Below are positions 8,567-18,219 of a stretch of DNA of 64,000 nt, in pieces. The translations under genes and the position numbers were made by a program. Every line of letters starts with the position of its first letter. The stretch's first letter is position 1. This stretch comes from CAVRZY01 sp963725415 (lineage in GTDB: Bacteria; Acidobacteriota; Terriglobia; Bryobacterales; Bryobacteraceae). The notes under the pieces were generated by a model. That model saw only the letters and a list, made by a program, of their open reading frames with translations, had not been told where the DNA came from and ran no database searches. Location of the stretch: positions 24,294 to 88,293 of the forward strand of contig CAVRZY010000178.1 in assembly GCA_963725415.1 (NCBI GenBank), in the 5' to 3' direction.

Positions 8567-10204
8567 TCAACACTCCCAGCGAAGCGCTATTCTGATTGTG
8601 TCCAAGAACGACTTCGACGGGCAGGCCCAGCCGCCGGCGCGGCGGTTGGATTGGATCCAAAGGCGGGCCAGCGGCGTGCGGCCATAGCGGTCCGGTGAGG
8701 CCACCTTTCGGGGCGGGAGGTTGGGAAGCTCCAGGCTTTGCCCCCGGAATGATTGCTTCTGGCTGACGCCCTCCACCCAAGAACGGTAGCTGCGCGCACC
8801 TTCCTCGGCATAGCCTCGCTCGAGGCCCAGGTCGCGGAAGCGCAGCCGGCCGCCATCCAGGACGATTTCCTCCAGAGGAGTGATCTTGTCGAACCAATGC
8901 CGTCCAATGGCATCTCGGCGGTGCTTGAGAACATCGGCGAGATAGGCAGTCACTTCCGCCCGGCTGTACTCACCCGCCTCGGCCAGCTTGCGGATCATCT
9001 CGTCGGGAAACGCAGTGACGATCTTGGCGCCCCAGTAAGCGTCGGCGTCATCTATTCGCTCGAAGGCCAGGTTGGGATAGTTGGGCTTCCACTTGTGCGG
9101 CTCGAACAGCTCGGCCTGATAGTAGCCGATCTCCGGATAGGGGGGGATCTTTCCCTGGACTTCCCAGGGGCGGCGCCAGATGCCCAGCGTCACGAAAGCC
9201 CGGCCCATGGCCGGCCCATCGAAGATATATTCGTGACCGACGCGGTAAGGGCCATTCACAAAGTCGCCGCTTCCCAGTGTGGAGCCGAAATCCAGGAGAT
9301 AGTGCTTGACGAATCCTCGCCCATCGCTGGCGGTGACGTACATATCCTGAGTGTTCTTGTCCCCTACGTCCGCGTGGTTGATCCAGGAGGCGATCACGCG
9401 CAAACCCCGTAACTCTCGACGCAGCTCATGGGGAATCAGATCATTGGGATCATCTTTGCGCGTGCCTGTGTACAAGAACTTCTCCAGGGGCTTGCCGGGA
9501 AGGAGATGGCTGGCCAGGCCCCGATAACGCCCGTCCGGCAGAGTTTTGAGTTTCCCCAGCCCATTTTCCAGGTCGGCTGGCGTCATAGGGCGGCGCCTCG
9601 CCGCAGCATCCCGGTAATAAGAGTCCTTGTTCAGGCGAAGGTCTTGGGCAGGAAAATAAACCACGCTGTTGTGTGGGACGTTGTAGCCGGCTGCGTGTAG
9701 GATCAACGTGCAGATCCGCTCGGCGGCCGAGTTGCGCTCCAAAGCGCTGGGGAGGTCGAACTTCAGAATGTAAGTCCCGCCAGCCGCATCTTGTACCCGG
9801 AATTTGGGCGTGTAGCCTTCGTCTTCGATCCGAATGATGGTCCAGGGACCCGCCTTCGGGCTCCTGCCCTCGATTCCACTGACGATCTGTTGAAAGCTCA
9901 GGGACTGCCGCCCCATTCGATTCGTGAACCAGGTAGAATCCGGAACCTCGTCCCAGGCGTTCACATTCAAGGCGCCCGAATCCCTGGCGCATTGCGCCTT
10001 GTATTCAAGACTGAGGTGGCGCAGCCAGGAATTGTAGACGATGGCGTAAAGTTCCGATACTATTTGCTCACTGGGCTGAGGAATTGGGCGATCGTCCCGA
10101 TCGACCCACAGCGGAGGACGGAGACCGATCCTGGACTCGGCCGCAGCGCTAAAGGACGGAAGAATCCCTAGCAAGAAGAGCAACAGGGCCTTGACGGGTC
10201 TCAT
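8567..10204 (-). CDS. Exported protein with a HipA/PI-kinase-like fold (function unknown)
   Basis: A 545-residue protein with a signal peptide (KALLLFLLGILPSFSAAA). It shows spaced motifs like those of atypical kinases: a strand lysine in YILKFDL (Lys148), a helix Glu in NSAAERICT, a catalytic-loop-like segment INHADVGDKNTQD (Asp279, Asn284) and a metal-site-like LLDFGSTLG (Asp305). The match to HipA/PI3K-type folds is inference from motif spacing, not a recognised family. ATG 10202-10204 overlaps the stop of the upstream barrel gene as ATGA, so translation of the two is coupled. Conserved hypothetical proteins of this kind have no assigned function that I know. Confidence 0.6.
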   Translation of the reverse strand: MRPVKALLLFLLGILPSFSAAAESRIGLRPPLWVDRDDRPIPQPSEQIVSELYAIVYNSWLRHLSLEYKAQCARDSGALNVNAWDEVPDSTWFTNRMGRQSLSFQQIVSGIEGRSPKAGPWTIIRIEDEGYTPKFRVQDAAGGTYILKFDLPSALERNSAAERICTLILHAAGYNVPHNSVVYFPAQDLRLNKDSYYRDAAARRRPMTPADLENGLGKLKTLPDGRYRGLASHLLPGKPLEKFLYTGTRKDDPNDLIPHELRRELRGLRVIASWINHADVGDKNTQDMYVTASDGRGFVKHYLLDFGSTLGSGDFVNGPYRVGHEYIFDGPAMGRAFVTLGIWRRPWEVQGKIPPYPEIGYYQAELFEPHKWKPNYPNLAFERIDDADAYWGAKIVTAFPDEMIRKLAEAGEYSRAEVTAYLADVLKHRRDAIGRHWFDKITPLEEIVLDGGRLRFRDLGLERGYAEEGARSYRSWVEGVSQKQSFRGQSLELPNLPPRKVASPDRYGRTPLARLWIQSNRRAGGWACPSKSFLDTIRIALRWEC

Positions 10205-11526
10205 CTCTTATACGCTCCGTAGCGGATAGGCCCTCGCAAGGGAGGCCGTTCGCGCTCGCCGAATGTAACGTGTATTTGAAACCCTTCCATGCTCCGGCCA
10301 TACTCGATTTTCAGAGCAGTGCCCGTGGCCGAACGGAATCGAAAGCCGATCCCGTAGTTGCGATGCCAGTTGAGCCACCTCAGATCGCTGGTGCGGTCAA
10401 AGATCTGCCCTTCATCGAAGAACGGGATGGCCTGGATGTTCGGGTGGATGCCGTAGCGGTACTCCAGCGAGAGCAGCATGAGGTTCTTCCCGTAGAAACG
10501 ATCCAGGGCAAAGCCGCGCAGGGTGGAGGAACCGCCGATGTGAGGCAGAAGATAGAAGGGGATGGGGTCGCTTCCACCCCGCTGTCGATTGAGCTCGAAG
10601 TTGGCTTGCCCCACCAGCATGCTACTGGTGGGGACTATCGGCATACGGCCTTCCAACTGCATTTCGTAACTGAAGTAACGCAGGTTGCGGTCTCCCAGGC
10701 CTTCCTGGTAGGAAGCTCCCCAGTGTGCCGCCCCTCCCCATTGATATTCCTGGCGAAGCATGTCCATGTCCAGGTACGTGCCTGCGCTGTGCAGTTGGGT
10801 TTGTGCTCCGAATCCCGGCAGGTTGAAGAAGAATACCTGAGGTGAGGAGTAAGCCGGATTGCGCCCGGGGAGCGCAGAGACCCAAGCCACCCTGTAGAGT
10901 GCGCCCCAGCGAAACCGCTTGGCCGGCTTAACTTCCCACCGCAACCCGGCCCAGGATTGCCGCAAAGCAAAGTTGCTGTGTTTCTCCTTCAAAGAGCCAT
11001 GCCCCAGGCCATAGAAGTTCTCCTGGGGCCGCCATTGATAGGAGCCTTCCGCGATCAACTGGCTGGCCGGCAGGGTATTGGTCCACTGCGTGAGAAACTC
11101 CTGATAGCCTTTGAAGGTGAGCAATCCCAGCAGCCGGAATGTCCCCCCTTCCCCGGTGGGCACGGTGTAGGTACCGCCGCCCCCCAGGCCCGCGCCTTCG
11201 CCAGATCCTCCAAAACGATATTCCACTCCGTGTTTGCGCAGGTTTTCGGTCCACAACTGGAACCGCTCGATGATCTTGTTCTTCTCGGACGAGATCAATC
11301 CTTTGTCCATCGCGGCAGTGGTGCGACGGTGAGGGAAAGAGACGATGCGGAGAAGCGACAAGGCTGGAGAGTGGGTGGCCTTTTTCACTTCCTGGGGAGT
11401 GACAATGCGGTCCGAATCACCTGGCGATTCGCCAGGACTTTTCCGGGCGCTCAGCGGATCGGCGCCCCCGAGCGCGCACAGGCAGACGGCCAGCGCAGCG
11501 CAGGCTCCAAGCCGACTCGTTCTCAT
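10201..11526 (-). CDS. Omp85/BamA-superfamily outer-membrane barrel protein
   Basis: A 441-residue protein with signal peptide (LGACAALAVCLCALGGA) and no clear POTRA repeats. The C-terminal half looks like the surface antigen D15 barrel: LPHIGGSSTLRGF is the conserved VRGY-type lid-lock motif, followed by LLSLEYRYGIHP, FFDEGQIF and strands ending GIGFRFRSATGTALKIEYGR. Known members assemble or export outer-membrane proteins, or act as two-partner exporters. Translationally coupled to the exported kinase-fold protein, which suggests the two act together at the cell envelope. A good leftward promoter lies about 60 bases upstream of the start. Confidence 0.82.
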   Translation of the reverse strand: MRTSRLGACAALAVCLCALGGADPLSARKSPGESPGDSDRIVTPQEVKKATHSPALSLLRIVSFPHRRTTAAMDKGLISSEKNKIIERFQLWTENLRKHGVEYRFGGSGEGAGLGGGGTYTVPTGEGGTFRLLGLLTFKGYQEFLTQWTNTLPASQLIAEGSYQWRPQENFYGLGHGSLKEKHSNFALRQSWAGLRWEVKPAKRFRWGALYRVAWVSALPGRNPAYSSPQVFFFNLPGFGAQTQLHSAGTYLDMDMLRQEYQWGGAAHWGASYQEGLGDRNLRYFSYEMQLEGRMPIVPTSSMLVGQANFELNRQRGGSDPIPFYLLPHIGGSSTLRGFALDRFYGKNLMLLSLEYRYGIHPNIQAIPFFDEGQIFDRTSDLRWLNWHRNYGIGFRFRSATGTALKIEYGRSMEGFQIHVTFGERERPPLRGPIRYGAYKR

Positions 11527-11594
11527 AGGCCAACCTACCGCGGGCAGGTTCCCGTACCACCCCGGCGCGGCCCTACAGACCGCGTTTTGAAGTC

Positions 11595-11623
11595 ATTATA
11601 GTCGAGTTGGGTCGATTTTTCAC
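11595..11623 (-). promoter_or_regulatory. Putative promoter of the barrel/kinase-fold operon
   Basis: On the minus strand: -10 TATAAT (11595-11600), 17-base spacer, -35 GTGAAA (11618-11623, four of six consensus positions). The start codon lies about 70 bases downstream. Confidence 0.5.
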
Positions 11624-11738
11624 ACTATTTTTTGTGTGCAGGCAAAAAAGCTAGGATCTACGGCGAAGGTGACCGCCGCTGTGGCGGCGTGCTGGTTTGC
11701 GGAGAGCTGCAATCTGGGGATCGGCAGACCCTTGGTCG

Positions 11739-13052
11739 CTAGCCGGCCGGCAGGATCTTGGAAATGTCGTTGTACAGTGCGAAGAGCATCACCGCCATCA
11801 GGAACACGAACCCTAGCTTGAAGACGACCTCCTTGATAGCCAGGCTCAGATCCCGCCGCATCAGCATCTCGACCAGCAGCAGCAGGATCACTCCGCCGTC
11901 CAGGATCGGAATGGGCAGGAGATTGAAAATCGCTAGTTGGAGACTCACTATTGCCAGGAGGCCGAAGAAGGCAAAGGGGCCCTCGCGGGCGGCCTCTCCG
12001 GAGAGCCGAGCGATGCCGATCGGTCCTTCGAGGGTCTTGGGAGACATGCGCTGTTCGACTAGTCCTCTGAGTAACTCGTACATGAGGCCGGCGTTTCTCA
12101 GATTGTGCCGCACCGATTCCCGCAGGGCTTCCGGAAACGATAGCTGGATGACGATCAGCCGGGGTTGCAGGTACACTCCGATCAGCCACCGTGCCGAACC
12201 CTCGGCCGCTGCGAACACCGGTTGGATGGTAACGGCGCCTGGCCGGCCCTGGCGCAGATACTGAATCTCGACGGGCTTACCGCCGCCCACCCGGATGATC
12301 TCCTGGAGCCGGAACTGCGAGCGGATGGGGTGCCCGTTGGCGCTCAACAGGATGTCTCCCCTCTCCAGACCAGCCTTTTCGGCCGGCGTGCCTGCCGTGA
12401 CGCTGGCGATCTCGATCTCGCCTTGCTCCAGCCAGCCCGCATGACCCACGCCGCTGCGTTCGTCCAGCTTCGGCGTCACGGTGGTCCAAAACTGTTTGCC
12501 CTCGCGCTCGATCTTCACCTGAAGCGGCTGGTTGGCGCCAGAGAGTTCCTTGACCGCCACGTCTCCCCAGGTGGGATCGTCTTTGTCGTCAATGCGGACA
12601 ATCCGGTCCCCTTCTCGAAGCCCCGCCTGGGCGGCCGGCGAATCCGGGAACACATGGCCGATCACCGCACGCACGTCCGGCGCTTTCTGATACTTCACCA
12701 TGAAGAGGCCCGTCAGAATCGCCACCGCCAGGACTATGTTCATGGCGGGTCCGGAGAAGGCGATAATCAGGCGTTGCCAGCGGGGCTTTGCCAGGAAGGC
12801 CCTGGGGTCATTGATGGCTTCCTCGCCCGGCTGGTCGCCGGCCATCTTCACGAATCCGCCGAACAGGATGGCCGAAAACCGGAAGTCCGTCTCTCCTCGC
12901 CGGAATCCGAACAGCCGCGGTCCGAAGCCAAAGCTGAACACCTCGATGCGTACGTCGAAGAAGCGTGCCGCGCAGTAGTGCCCCAACTCATGGACTAGAA
13001 TCATCACCCCGATCAGGACCAGCAGCCACAACAGGTTTTGCGCAATCACCAT
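11739..13052 (-). CDS. rseP: RIP metalloprotease RseP (site-2 protease)
   Basis: A 437-residue inner-membrane zinc protease. The active-site HELGH motif is at 21-25 in the first helix, the second metal-binding motif LDGG lies in PIPILDGGVILLL near the C-terminus, and two tandem PDZ domains lie between (DSPAAQAGLREGDRIV and GTPAEKAGLERGDILL). Known members release ECF sigma factors by cutting anti-sigma factors in the membrane and clear signal-peptide remnants. ATG 13050-13052 is six bases after the dxr stop, the common dxr-rseP operon order, which supports both calls. Confidence 0.95.
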   Translation of the reverse strand: MVIAQNLLWLLVLIGVMILVHELGHYCAARFFDVRIEVFSFGFGPRLFGFRRGETDFRFSAILFGGFVKMAGDQPGEEAINDPRAFLAKPRWQRLIIAFSGPAMNIVLAVAILTGLFMVKYQKAPDVRAVIGHVFPDSPAAQAGLREGDRIVRIDDKDDPTWGDVAVKELSGANQPLQVKIEREGKQFWTTVTPKLDERSGVGHAGWLEQGEIEIASVTAGTPAEKAGLERGDILLSANGHPIRSQFRLQEIIRVGGGKPVEIQYLRQGRPGAVTIQPVFAAAEGSARWLIGVYLQPRLIVIQLSFPEALRESVRHNLRNAGLMYELLRGLVEQRMSPKTLEGPIGIARLSGEAAREGPFAFFGLLAIVSLQLAIFNLLPIPILDGGVILLLLVEMLMRRDLSLAIKEVVFKLGFVFLMAVMLFALYNDISKILPAG

Positions 13053-13058
13053 AACAGC

Positions 13059-14268
13059 TTAAACCCTCGCCAGGGCAATGTTCAAATTGCGCTCTGCCCG
13101 CCTGTGAACCAAGCGGCGGGCTAGAAGGCGCGCCTCCCCGTCGAGTTCCAGTACTTCTTCCACCGATTGGGGCTGCCGGTTGGGCATCTGCCATAAGGTC
13201 TCTTCGACCACCTCGGCAATTCCTGGAAAGGAGATTTGACCTTCCAGAAAGGCTTCCACCGCCACTTCGTCAGCCGCATTCAGAGTGCAAGTGGCCGATC
13301 CGCCGGCTTCCTGCGCCAAATAAGCCAGTTTGAGCAGGGGGAATTTGTTCAGATCCGGCGGGCGAAACTCCCAGGTCCGCGCCGCCTGCCAATCCAAGCG
13401 GGGCACCGGAGCAGAGGCCCTGTCAGGATAGGTCAGGGCATACTGGATCGGCATGCGCATGTCCGTGGTGGCAATCTGCGCGATCACGCTGCCATCGATG
13501 TACTCCACCATGGCGTGCACCGAAGACTGCGGGTGAATAACTACCTCGACGTTGGCCGGAACCATGTCGAAAAGCCAGCAAGCTTCAATGACCTCGAAGC
13601 CCTTGTTCATCATGGTGGCCGAATCGATCGTGATGCGTCTCCCCATCTTCCAAGTGGGATGATTGAGCGCCTCAGCCGGGGTCACGGCGGCCAGCCTCTC
13701 GGCCGGGATTTCCCGAAACGGGCCCCCGGAAGCCGTCAGAATGATCCGCGCCACCTCGCTGCGTTTGCCCACCCGCAGGCACTGATGCACTCCGTTGTGT
13801 TCGCTGTCCACCGGAATCAATTCGGCGCCGCGCGGCTCTGGCGGCCTCCATAACCAGCCTGCCGCTCACCACCAAAACCTCCTTGGTTGCCAGCCCAATG
13901 GTCTTTCCAAGCCGGGCCGCCTGATAGGTGGCCGGCAGCCCAGCCACTCCCACGATGGCCGACATCACAAAATCCACTTCCGGGGCCCGTGCGGCGTCCA
14001 TGCGCGGCTGCGCCCCCCAGCCCAACTCCGGCCACTCGGCTCGGGGCAGGCCCGCTTGCTGCAACTTAGTTATTAGATTCCCCAGCGCCTCTTCGGTTGC
14101 AACCACGGCCACCGGCGGGTGAAATTCGAGGATCTGCGCTACCAGCAGTTCCACGTTCTGACCCGCCACCAGAGCGAAGACACGGTATTTCTCGGCATGT
14201 CGTCGGATCACATCCAGCGTGTTGCGCCCGATCGAGCCTGTGGACCCCAACAGGGTTAAGTTCTTCAT
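13059..14268 (-). CDS. dxr: 1-deoxy-D-xylulose 5-phosphate reductoisomerase, frame broken once
   Basis: The MEP-pathway enzyme that makes methylerythritol phosphate from DXP with NADPH. The N-terminal part shows the nucleotide site LLGSTGSIGRNTLDV and GLATKEVLVVSG; the second part begins ELIPVDSEHNG and contains ASGGPFRE, HPTWKMGRRITIDSATMMNKG and HPQSSVHAMV, all dxr hallmarks. The two parts lie in different frames; one extra base within 13833-13836 (or the adjoining GC run) separates MEAARA from RGAELIPV. Removing it gives a 402-residue protein, the normal family length. Since the pathway is usually essential and rseP follows in the expected order, a sequence error is more likely than a dead gene. 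Confidence 0.9.
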
Positions 14269-14414
14269 GGGCGGCCCAGCGCTGAGGGCATCAGTAAAGG
14301 AATCATAGCATGTGATCGGGCTTGCCGGCTGGCGGCTGGAACGGGAGGCGCTCCGAAATCCTCTGGGTCAGATTCCCCATCTCCATCTTAGACTGCGGGA
14401 ACTCTTTTTGGGGC

Positions 14415-14486
14415 GCCGGGGAGGATTGCTTCAGGGGTCTTTTATTTAGAGGTTAGTCTCGCTTTGGTGGGAGTTGCCTCCCCGGC
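14415..14486. repeat. Inverted repeat in the 362-base gap upstream of dxr
   Basis: The gap 14269-14630 holds no gene. Its only clear structure is a 10-bp perfect inverted repeat GCCGGGGAGG (14415-14424) and its complement (14477-14486) around a 52-base AT-richer centre. It could be a small insertion remnant. The last 70 bases of the gap carry iterated TTAGCCC/CACTAG-like words. Confidence 0.4.
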
Positions 14487-14630
14487 TTACTTCCAATAAT
14501 AATAGATTCGAAGCCGGAATGCAACAGAATTTTGTATTTTCTTCAAAAACAGCGATTAGCCACTAGACCACTAGCCCACTCCGCTGGTCCAAAAACTAGA
14601 GGCAAAGGGCTAAGGGCTAACGGCTGATTT

Positions 14631-15513
14631 TCACCTCGACCCCGGCCAGGCCTCTAACACCTTGATTGCAGAGCAGAAATCCTCTTCGCCGTAGCCGCTG
14701 GCAATGGCCGCCTGGAACATCTGTAGGGTCACGGCGGTCAGCGGAAGCGGTACCTCGAGTTCCTTGCCGGACTCCAGCGCCAGTCCGACGTCCTTGTGCA
14801 TCCACTTGACGGAGAAGTTGGTCTCGAAGTTCCGGGCGAAAACAAAGGGGGCCTTGAAAGCGATCAGCCCCGAACGGGCGGCGCTGTTGTTGAGGATTTC
14901 CAGCATCAGCTCAGGGGCCACTCCCGCCTTGGTGCTCAGCACCAGGCCTTCGTTGAAGGCCTGCATCAGATTGGAAAGAATCAGGTTCTGGGTCAGTTTG
15001 GCGTGCAGGCCCAGGCCCGGCCCGCCGCAGTAATAGAGTTGCTTCCCCATGGGTTGGAAGTAGGGCCGGACGCGCTCGAAGACCGCGTGATCGCCGCCCA
15101 CCATGAACGTGAGCGTGCCGCCCTCGGCCCCGGGTTTCGAGCCGGTGCAGGGGGCATCCAGGAAGTGAATGCCTTTTTCGGCCAGCTTCTGGCCGATCCG
15201 GCGGCTGCGACTGGGCGAAACCGTGCTGCAATCTATGATCACCGATCCGGGCCGGGCGCTCTCGACGAGGCCGTTCTGACCCAAGATGACCTGCTCGGAC
15301 ATTGCCGTGTCGCCGACACACAGAAAATGCGCACTCGGCAAACTCGCCGGCCTGGCGGGGTGTTTCGCAAAAGACCCCGTTTTCGGCCTGGGCAAGTTGC
15401 CGGGCCTTGGCGGCGGTGCGCGACCAAAGTGCGACCCGCTGGCCGGCGCGAAGCAGGTTGCGGGCCATGGGGTACCCCATGATTCCCAATCCGAGAAAAG
15501 CGAGTTGAGCCAC
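14631..15513 (-). CDS. Beta-hydroxyacid dehydrogenase (3-hydroxyisobutyrate dehydrogenase-like), frame broken once
   Basis: An NAD(P)-dependent dehydrogenase of about 293 residues after repair. N-terminal Rossmann motif FLGLGIMGYPMARNLL; substrate-binding DAPCTGSKPGAEGGTL; catalytic-lysine region GLGLHAKLTQNLI, typical of HIBADH/GarR/GlyR enzymes. GTG 15511-15513 is preceded by AGGAGG. The frame is lost at an AAAA run at 15324-15327: reading one base fewer joins ECAF to LCVGDTAM, the expected sequence. Substrate cannot be fixed from sequence. A second member of the family lies at 58.4-59.3 kb. Confidence 0.85.
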
Positions 15514-15791
15514 GAAGCCTCCTGTGCGGAAAAGCGGAGAACCAGGGAAAGGAAATCATCCCCTTATCGATTGTATGCGCAGGGTCCGAGGTGCGACAAT
15601 TCGGCCCCAGACGCCATCATTGCTGCCGTGCGGCCGTCGGGCATGGTCAGAGAGCCTTGACTGAATGGATGCGACAGTAGCCAGCCAGACGAAGGGAAGA
15701 GTTTGCCTCTCGCTTTCTTCAGCTTCGACCTCGCCCCCGCAACCGCCACCCACATCAACGTCTCCCCCAAACAGTGTATGATCCAAATACT

Positions 15792-17129
15792 ATGTCCTCA
15801 TCACGTCGGACTTTCCTGGGCGTCACGACGGCCGCTTCCTACCAGCGCGTCCTGGGCGCCAACGATCGCATCGGAATCGGGTTCATCGGCTGCGGCTTGA
15901 TCGGCCTGCGCCACATCGTCGATTTCAAGAAGCAACCGGACGCTGCCCTGGTGGCGGTGAGCGATGTTTACCAGCCGCGCGTCGAACGCGGGCAGGCGGA
16001 TTGCGGACCGGGCACCAAGGGCTACCGCGATTTCCGCAAGCTGCTGGACGACAAGGACCTCCAGGCAGTGGTGGTCTCCACGCCGGACCACTGGCACGCT
16101 CTCCACACGATCTTGGCCTGCGCGGCCGGCAAGGATGTATACGTCGAGAAACCCATGACACTGTTCGTCAAGGAAGGGCGCTGGATGACCACCGCGGCGC
16201 GGCGCTTTAAGCGGGTGGTCCAGGCCGGCACTCAAGGCCGCAGCGGCGCGCACGTCAAGGACGTAATCGCTCTGATAAACGCCAGTCATATCGGGAAGAT
16301 CCACAGCGTGCGCATCGGCGCCTTTCGCAACATCATGCCGGGCTTCGGCCGCCCCCTTGCCAGCGACGTGCCTCAGGACCTGGATTACGACATGTGGCTG
16401 GGTCCCGCGCCCCAGCGACCCTACAGCCTGCACCGCGCCCTTTATCACTTTCGCTGGTTCTGGGACTACTCCGGCGGCCAGATGACCAACCTGGGCGCCC
16501 ACGACATCGACTTTGTTCACCTGCTGCTGAAAGTGGAAGGACCCAAGACGGTGTTCTCCTGCGGCGGCCGTTTCGCGCTCGAGGATGACGGCGAGACGCC
16601 CGATACGCAGGACGCGGTCTTCGAGTATCCGGGCTTCACCATGCTGGTCTCCCTTCGGGAAGCCAGCGCGGGGCGGCGCATTGGCGGGGGAACCGAGTTC
16701 TTTGGCACCAAGGGAAGCATGGTCGTTTCGCGCGGCGGGTTTGAGGTCTTCCCCGATATGCGCATCGCCCCTGAGCGCCAGATCCCGCCCTGGTCCAACC
16801 CGCCGGGGCATCCCCAACCTGCGGACATCAAGCCGGAACCACGCACGGAGGCGCGCAAGGGAAGGGGGACTGCGGACGAGCCCATGGATCTTCACGTCCG
16901 CAATTTCCTGGATTGCATCAAGTCCCGCCAGCGACCCACCGCGGATGTGGAAGAAGGCCACCAGGTCTCCGTCGCCTGCCACTTGGCCAACCTGTCTCTG
17001 CGCCTGGGCCGCAAGCTGCGCTGGGACACGGACAAGGAAGAAATCATCGGGGACCGCGAAGCTTCCGCCCACCTGGTGCGGCCTTACCGCAAACCGTGGG
17101 ACGAAGTCCTGAGGAGTTTCAACCTGTGA
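15792..17129 (+). CDS. Gfo/Idh/MocA family oxidoreductase, exported type
   Basis: About 445 residues. The N-terminus MSSSRRTFLGVTTAA is a twin-arginine-like leader; the Rossmann motif GIGFIGCGLIGLRH follows. The family catalytic signature is CAAGKDVYVEKPMTL, and the C-terminal half has GAHDIDFVHLLL. Such enzymes oxidise or reduce sugar carbons with NAD(P). ATG 15792 is preferred to ATG 15774 because it starts at the export leader. Overlaps the next gene by four bases (GTGA), so the two form an operon, probably acting on the same sugar. Confidence 0.88.
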   Translation: MSSSRRTFLGVTTAASYQRVLGANDRIGIGFIGCGLIGLRHIVDFKKQPDAALVAVSDVYQPRVERGQADCGPGTKGYRDFRKLLDDKDLQAVVVSTPDHWHALHTILACAAGKDVYVEKPMTLFVKEGRWMTTAARRFKRVVQAGTQGRSGAHVKDVIALINASHIGKIHSVRIGAFRNIMPGFGRPLASDVPQDLDYDMWLGPAPQRPYSLHRALYHFRWFWDYSGGQMTNLGAHDIDFVHLLLKVEGPKTVFSCGGRFALEDDGETPDTQDAVFEYPGFTMLVSLREASAGRRIGGGTEFFGTKGSMVVSRGGFEVFPDMRIAPERQIPPWSNPPGHPQPADIKPEPRTEARKGRGTADEPMDLHVRNFLDCIKSRQRPTADVEEGHQVSVACHLANLSLRLGRKLRWDTDKEEIIGDREASAHLVRPYRKPWDEVLRSFNL

Positions 17130-18130
17130 CCCGCCGAGATTTTCTGACCAGTGTCGCTGCGGCGCCCCTGCTGGCCGAGGGGCGCACCGCTATGGGCTTT
17201 ACACCGGATTCGTTTACCATCAGCCGCCCGCAAAGGACGGCGCTGGAATTCCTCGAGTACTCCTACGCTCGCGGCGCCGGGGGCGTCCAGGCTAACCTGG
17301 CCTCCTTCGAGCCGGACTACCTGAAAAAGGTACGGCAGCGCGCCGAAGAGCTGGGCATGTACCTGGAGGTTCTGACCAGCCTCCCCAAAGAAGACACTAC
17401 CCCGTTCGAGAACACGGTCAAGGCCGCCAGAGAGGCCGGGGCGCTGTGCCTGCGCGCGGTTTGCCTGGGCGGCCGGCGCTACGAGACATTCTCGGCCCTT
17501 GACCAGTGGAAGGCCTTCGTGACCGACTCCAAGGCCCGCATCGCGCGCACTGTGCCGATTCTCGACAAGCACCGCATGCCACTGGGCCTCGAGAACCACA
17601 AGGACTGGACCATGGAAGAAATGGTCCCGCTGATGAAGCAGTACTCGAGCGAGTACTTCGGCGCCTGTATCGACTTCGGCAACAACATCGCCCTGCTGGA
17701 TGACCCCATGGACGTCATCGAATCGCTGACTCCTTTCGTCATCAACACGCACATTAAGGACATGGGCGTGGAGGAGTACCCGGACGGTTTCCTGCTTTCC
17801 GAGGTGCCGCTGGGTCAGGGGATTCTGGATCTGAAGCGGATTGTCGGGATGATCCTGAAAAGGCGGCCCCAGACCAAGTTTTCCCTCGACCATCTGACGC
17901 GCAATCCCCTTCTGATCCCGTGTCTCACCGAGAAATACTGGGTCACCTTTACCGAGCGCAACGGCAAGTACCTGGCGCGCACCCTGGCCCTGGTGCGGAA
18001 GAACAAACCCGCCAAGCCGCTGCCGCGAATCGACGGCCTGGACCAGGCCGGCCGCCTGCGATTGGAGACCGAGAGCGTCAGCCAGTGCGTCGCCTACGCC
18101 CGCGACCAGTTGGGCCTGCGGGCGGGGTAA
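17126..18130 (+). CDS. Xylose-isomerase-like TIM-barrel protein with export leader
   Basis: A 334-residue protein from GTG 17126, preceded by GAGGAG at 17111-17116. N-terminus VTRRDFLTSVAAAPLLA is a Tat-like leader. The barrel shows the AP-endonuclease-2 fold pattern: GLENHKDWTMEEM, YFGACIDFGNN, FVINTHIKDMGVEEY and LLSEVPLGQGILDL, carrying the Glu, Asp and His residues expected for a metal site in sugar-phosphate isomerases/epimerases. Coupled to the oxidoreductase upstream, a pairing common in Acidobacteriota and Planctomycetes sugar clusters. Substrate unknown. Confidence 0.85.
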   Translation: MTRRDFLTSVAAAPLLAEGRTAMGFTPDSFTISRPQRTALEFLEYSYARGAGGVQANLASFEPDYLKKVRQRAEELGMYLEVLTSLPKEDTTPFENTVKAAREAGALCLRAVCLGGRRYETFSALDQWKAFVTDSKARIARTVPILDKHRMPLGLENHKDWTMEEMVPLMKQYSSEYFGACIDFGNNIALLDDPMDVIESLTPFVINTHIKDMGVEEYPDGFLLSEVPLGQGILDLKRIVGMILKRRPQTKFSLDHLTRNPLLIPCLTEKYWVTFTERNGKYLARTLALVRKNKPAKPLPRIDGLDQAGRLRLETESVSQCVAYARDQLGLRAG

Positions 18131-18219
18131 CAACGGGCCGGACGTTTCCTTTTGCGCTCTGCTTCGTCTGATAGATCCGCAGTAAAATGACAGGGGCCGT
18201 TTGGGCTCCTGTCAATCTT

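Noticed and set aside
13059..14268. dxr as a dead pseudogene, or as two genes
   Set aside because: Both parts together give a complete enzyme of normal length after one base change, with operon partner rseP in place. Other genes have the same kind of break, so error is more likely.
14415..14486. Inverted repeat as a terminator of dxr
   Set aside because: It lies upstream of dxr rather than downstream, and the 52-base loop is too long for an intrinsic terminator.
15564..15770. Short leftward open frame upstream of the exported oxidoreductase
   Set aside because: No family motif, no clear ribosome site, and it lies in the intergenic region between divergent genes.
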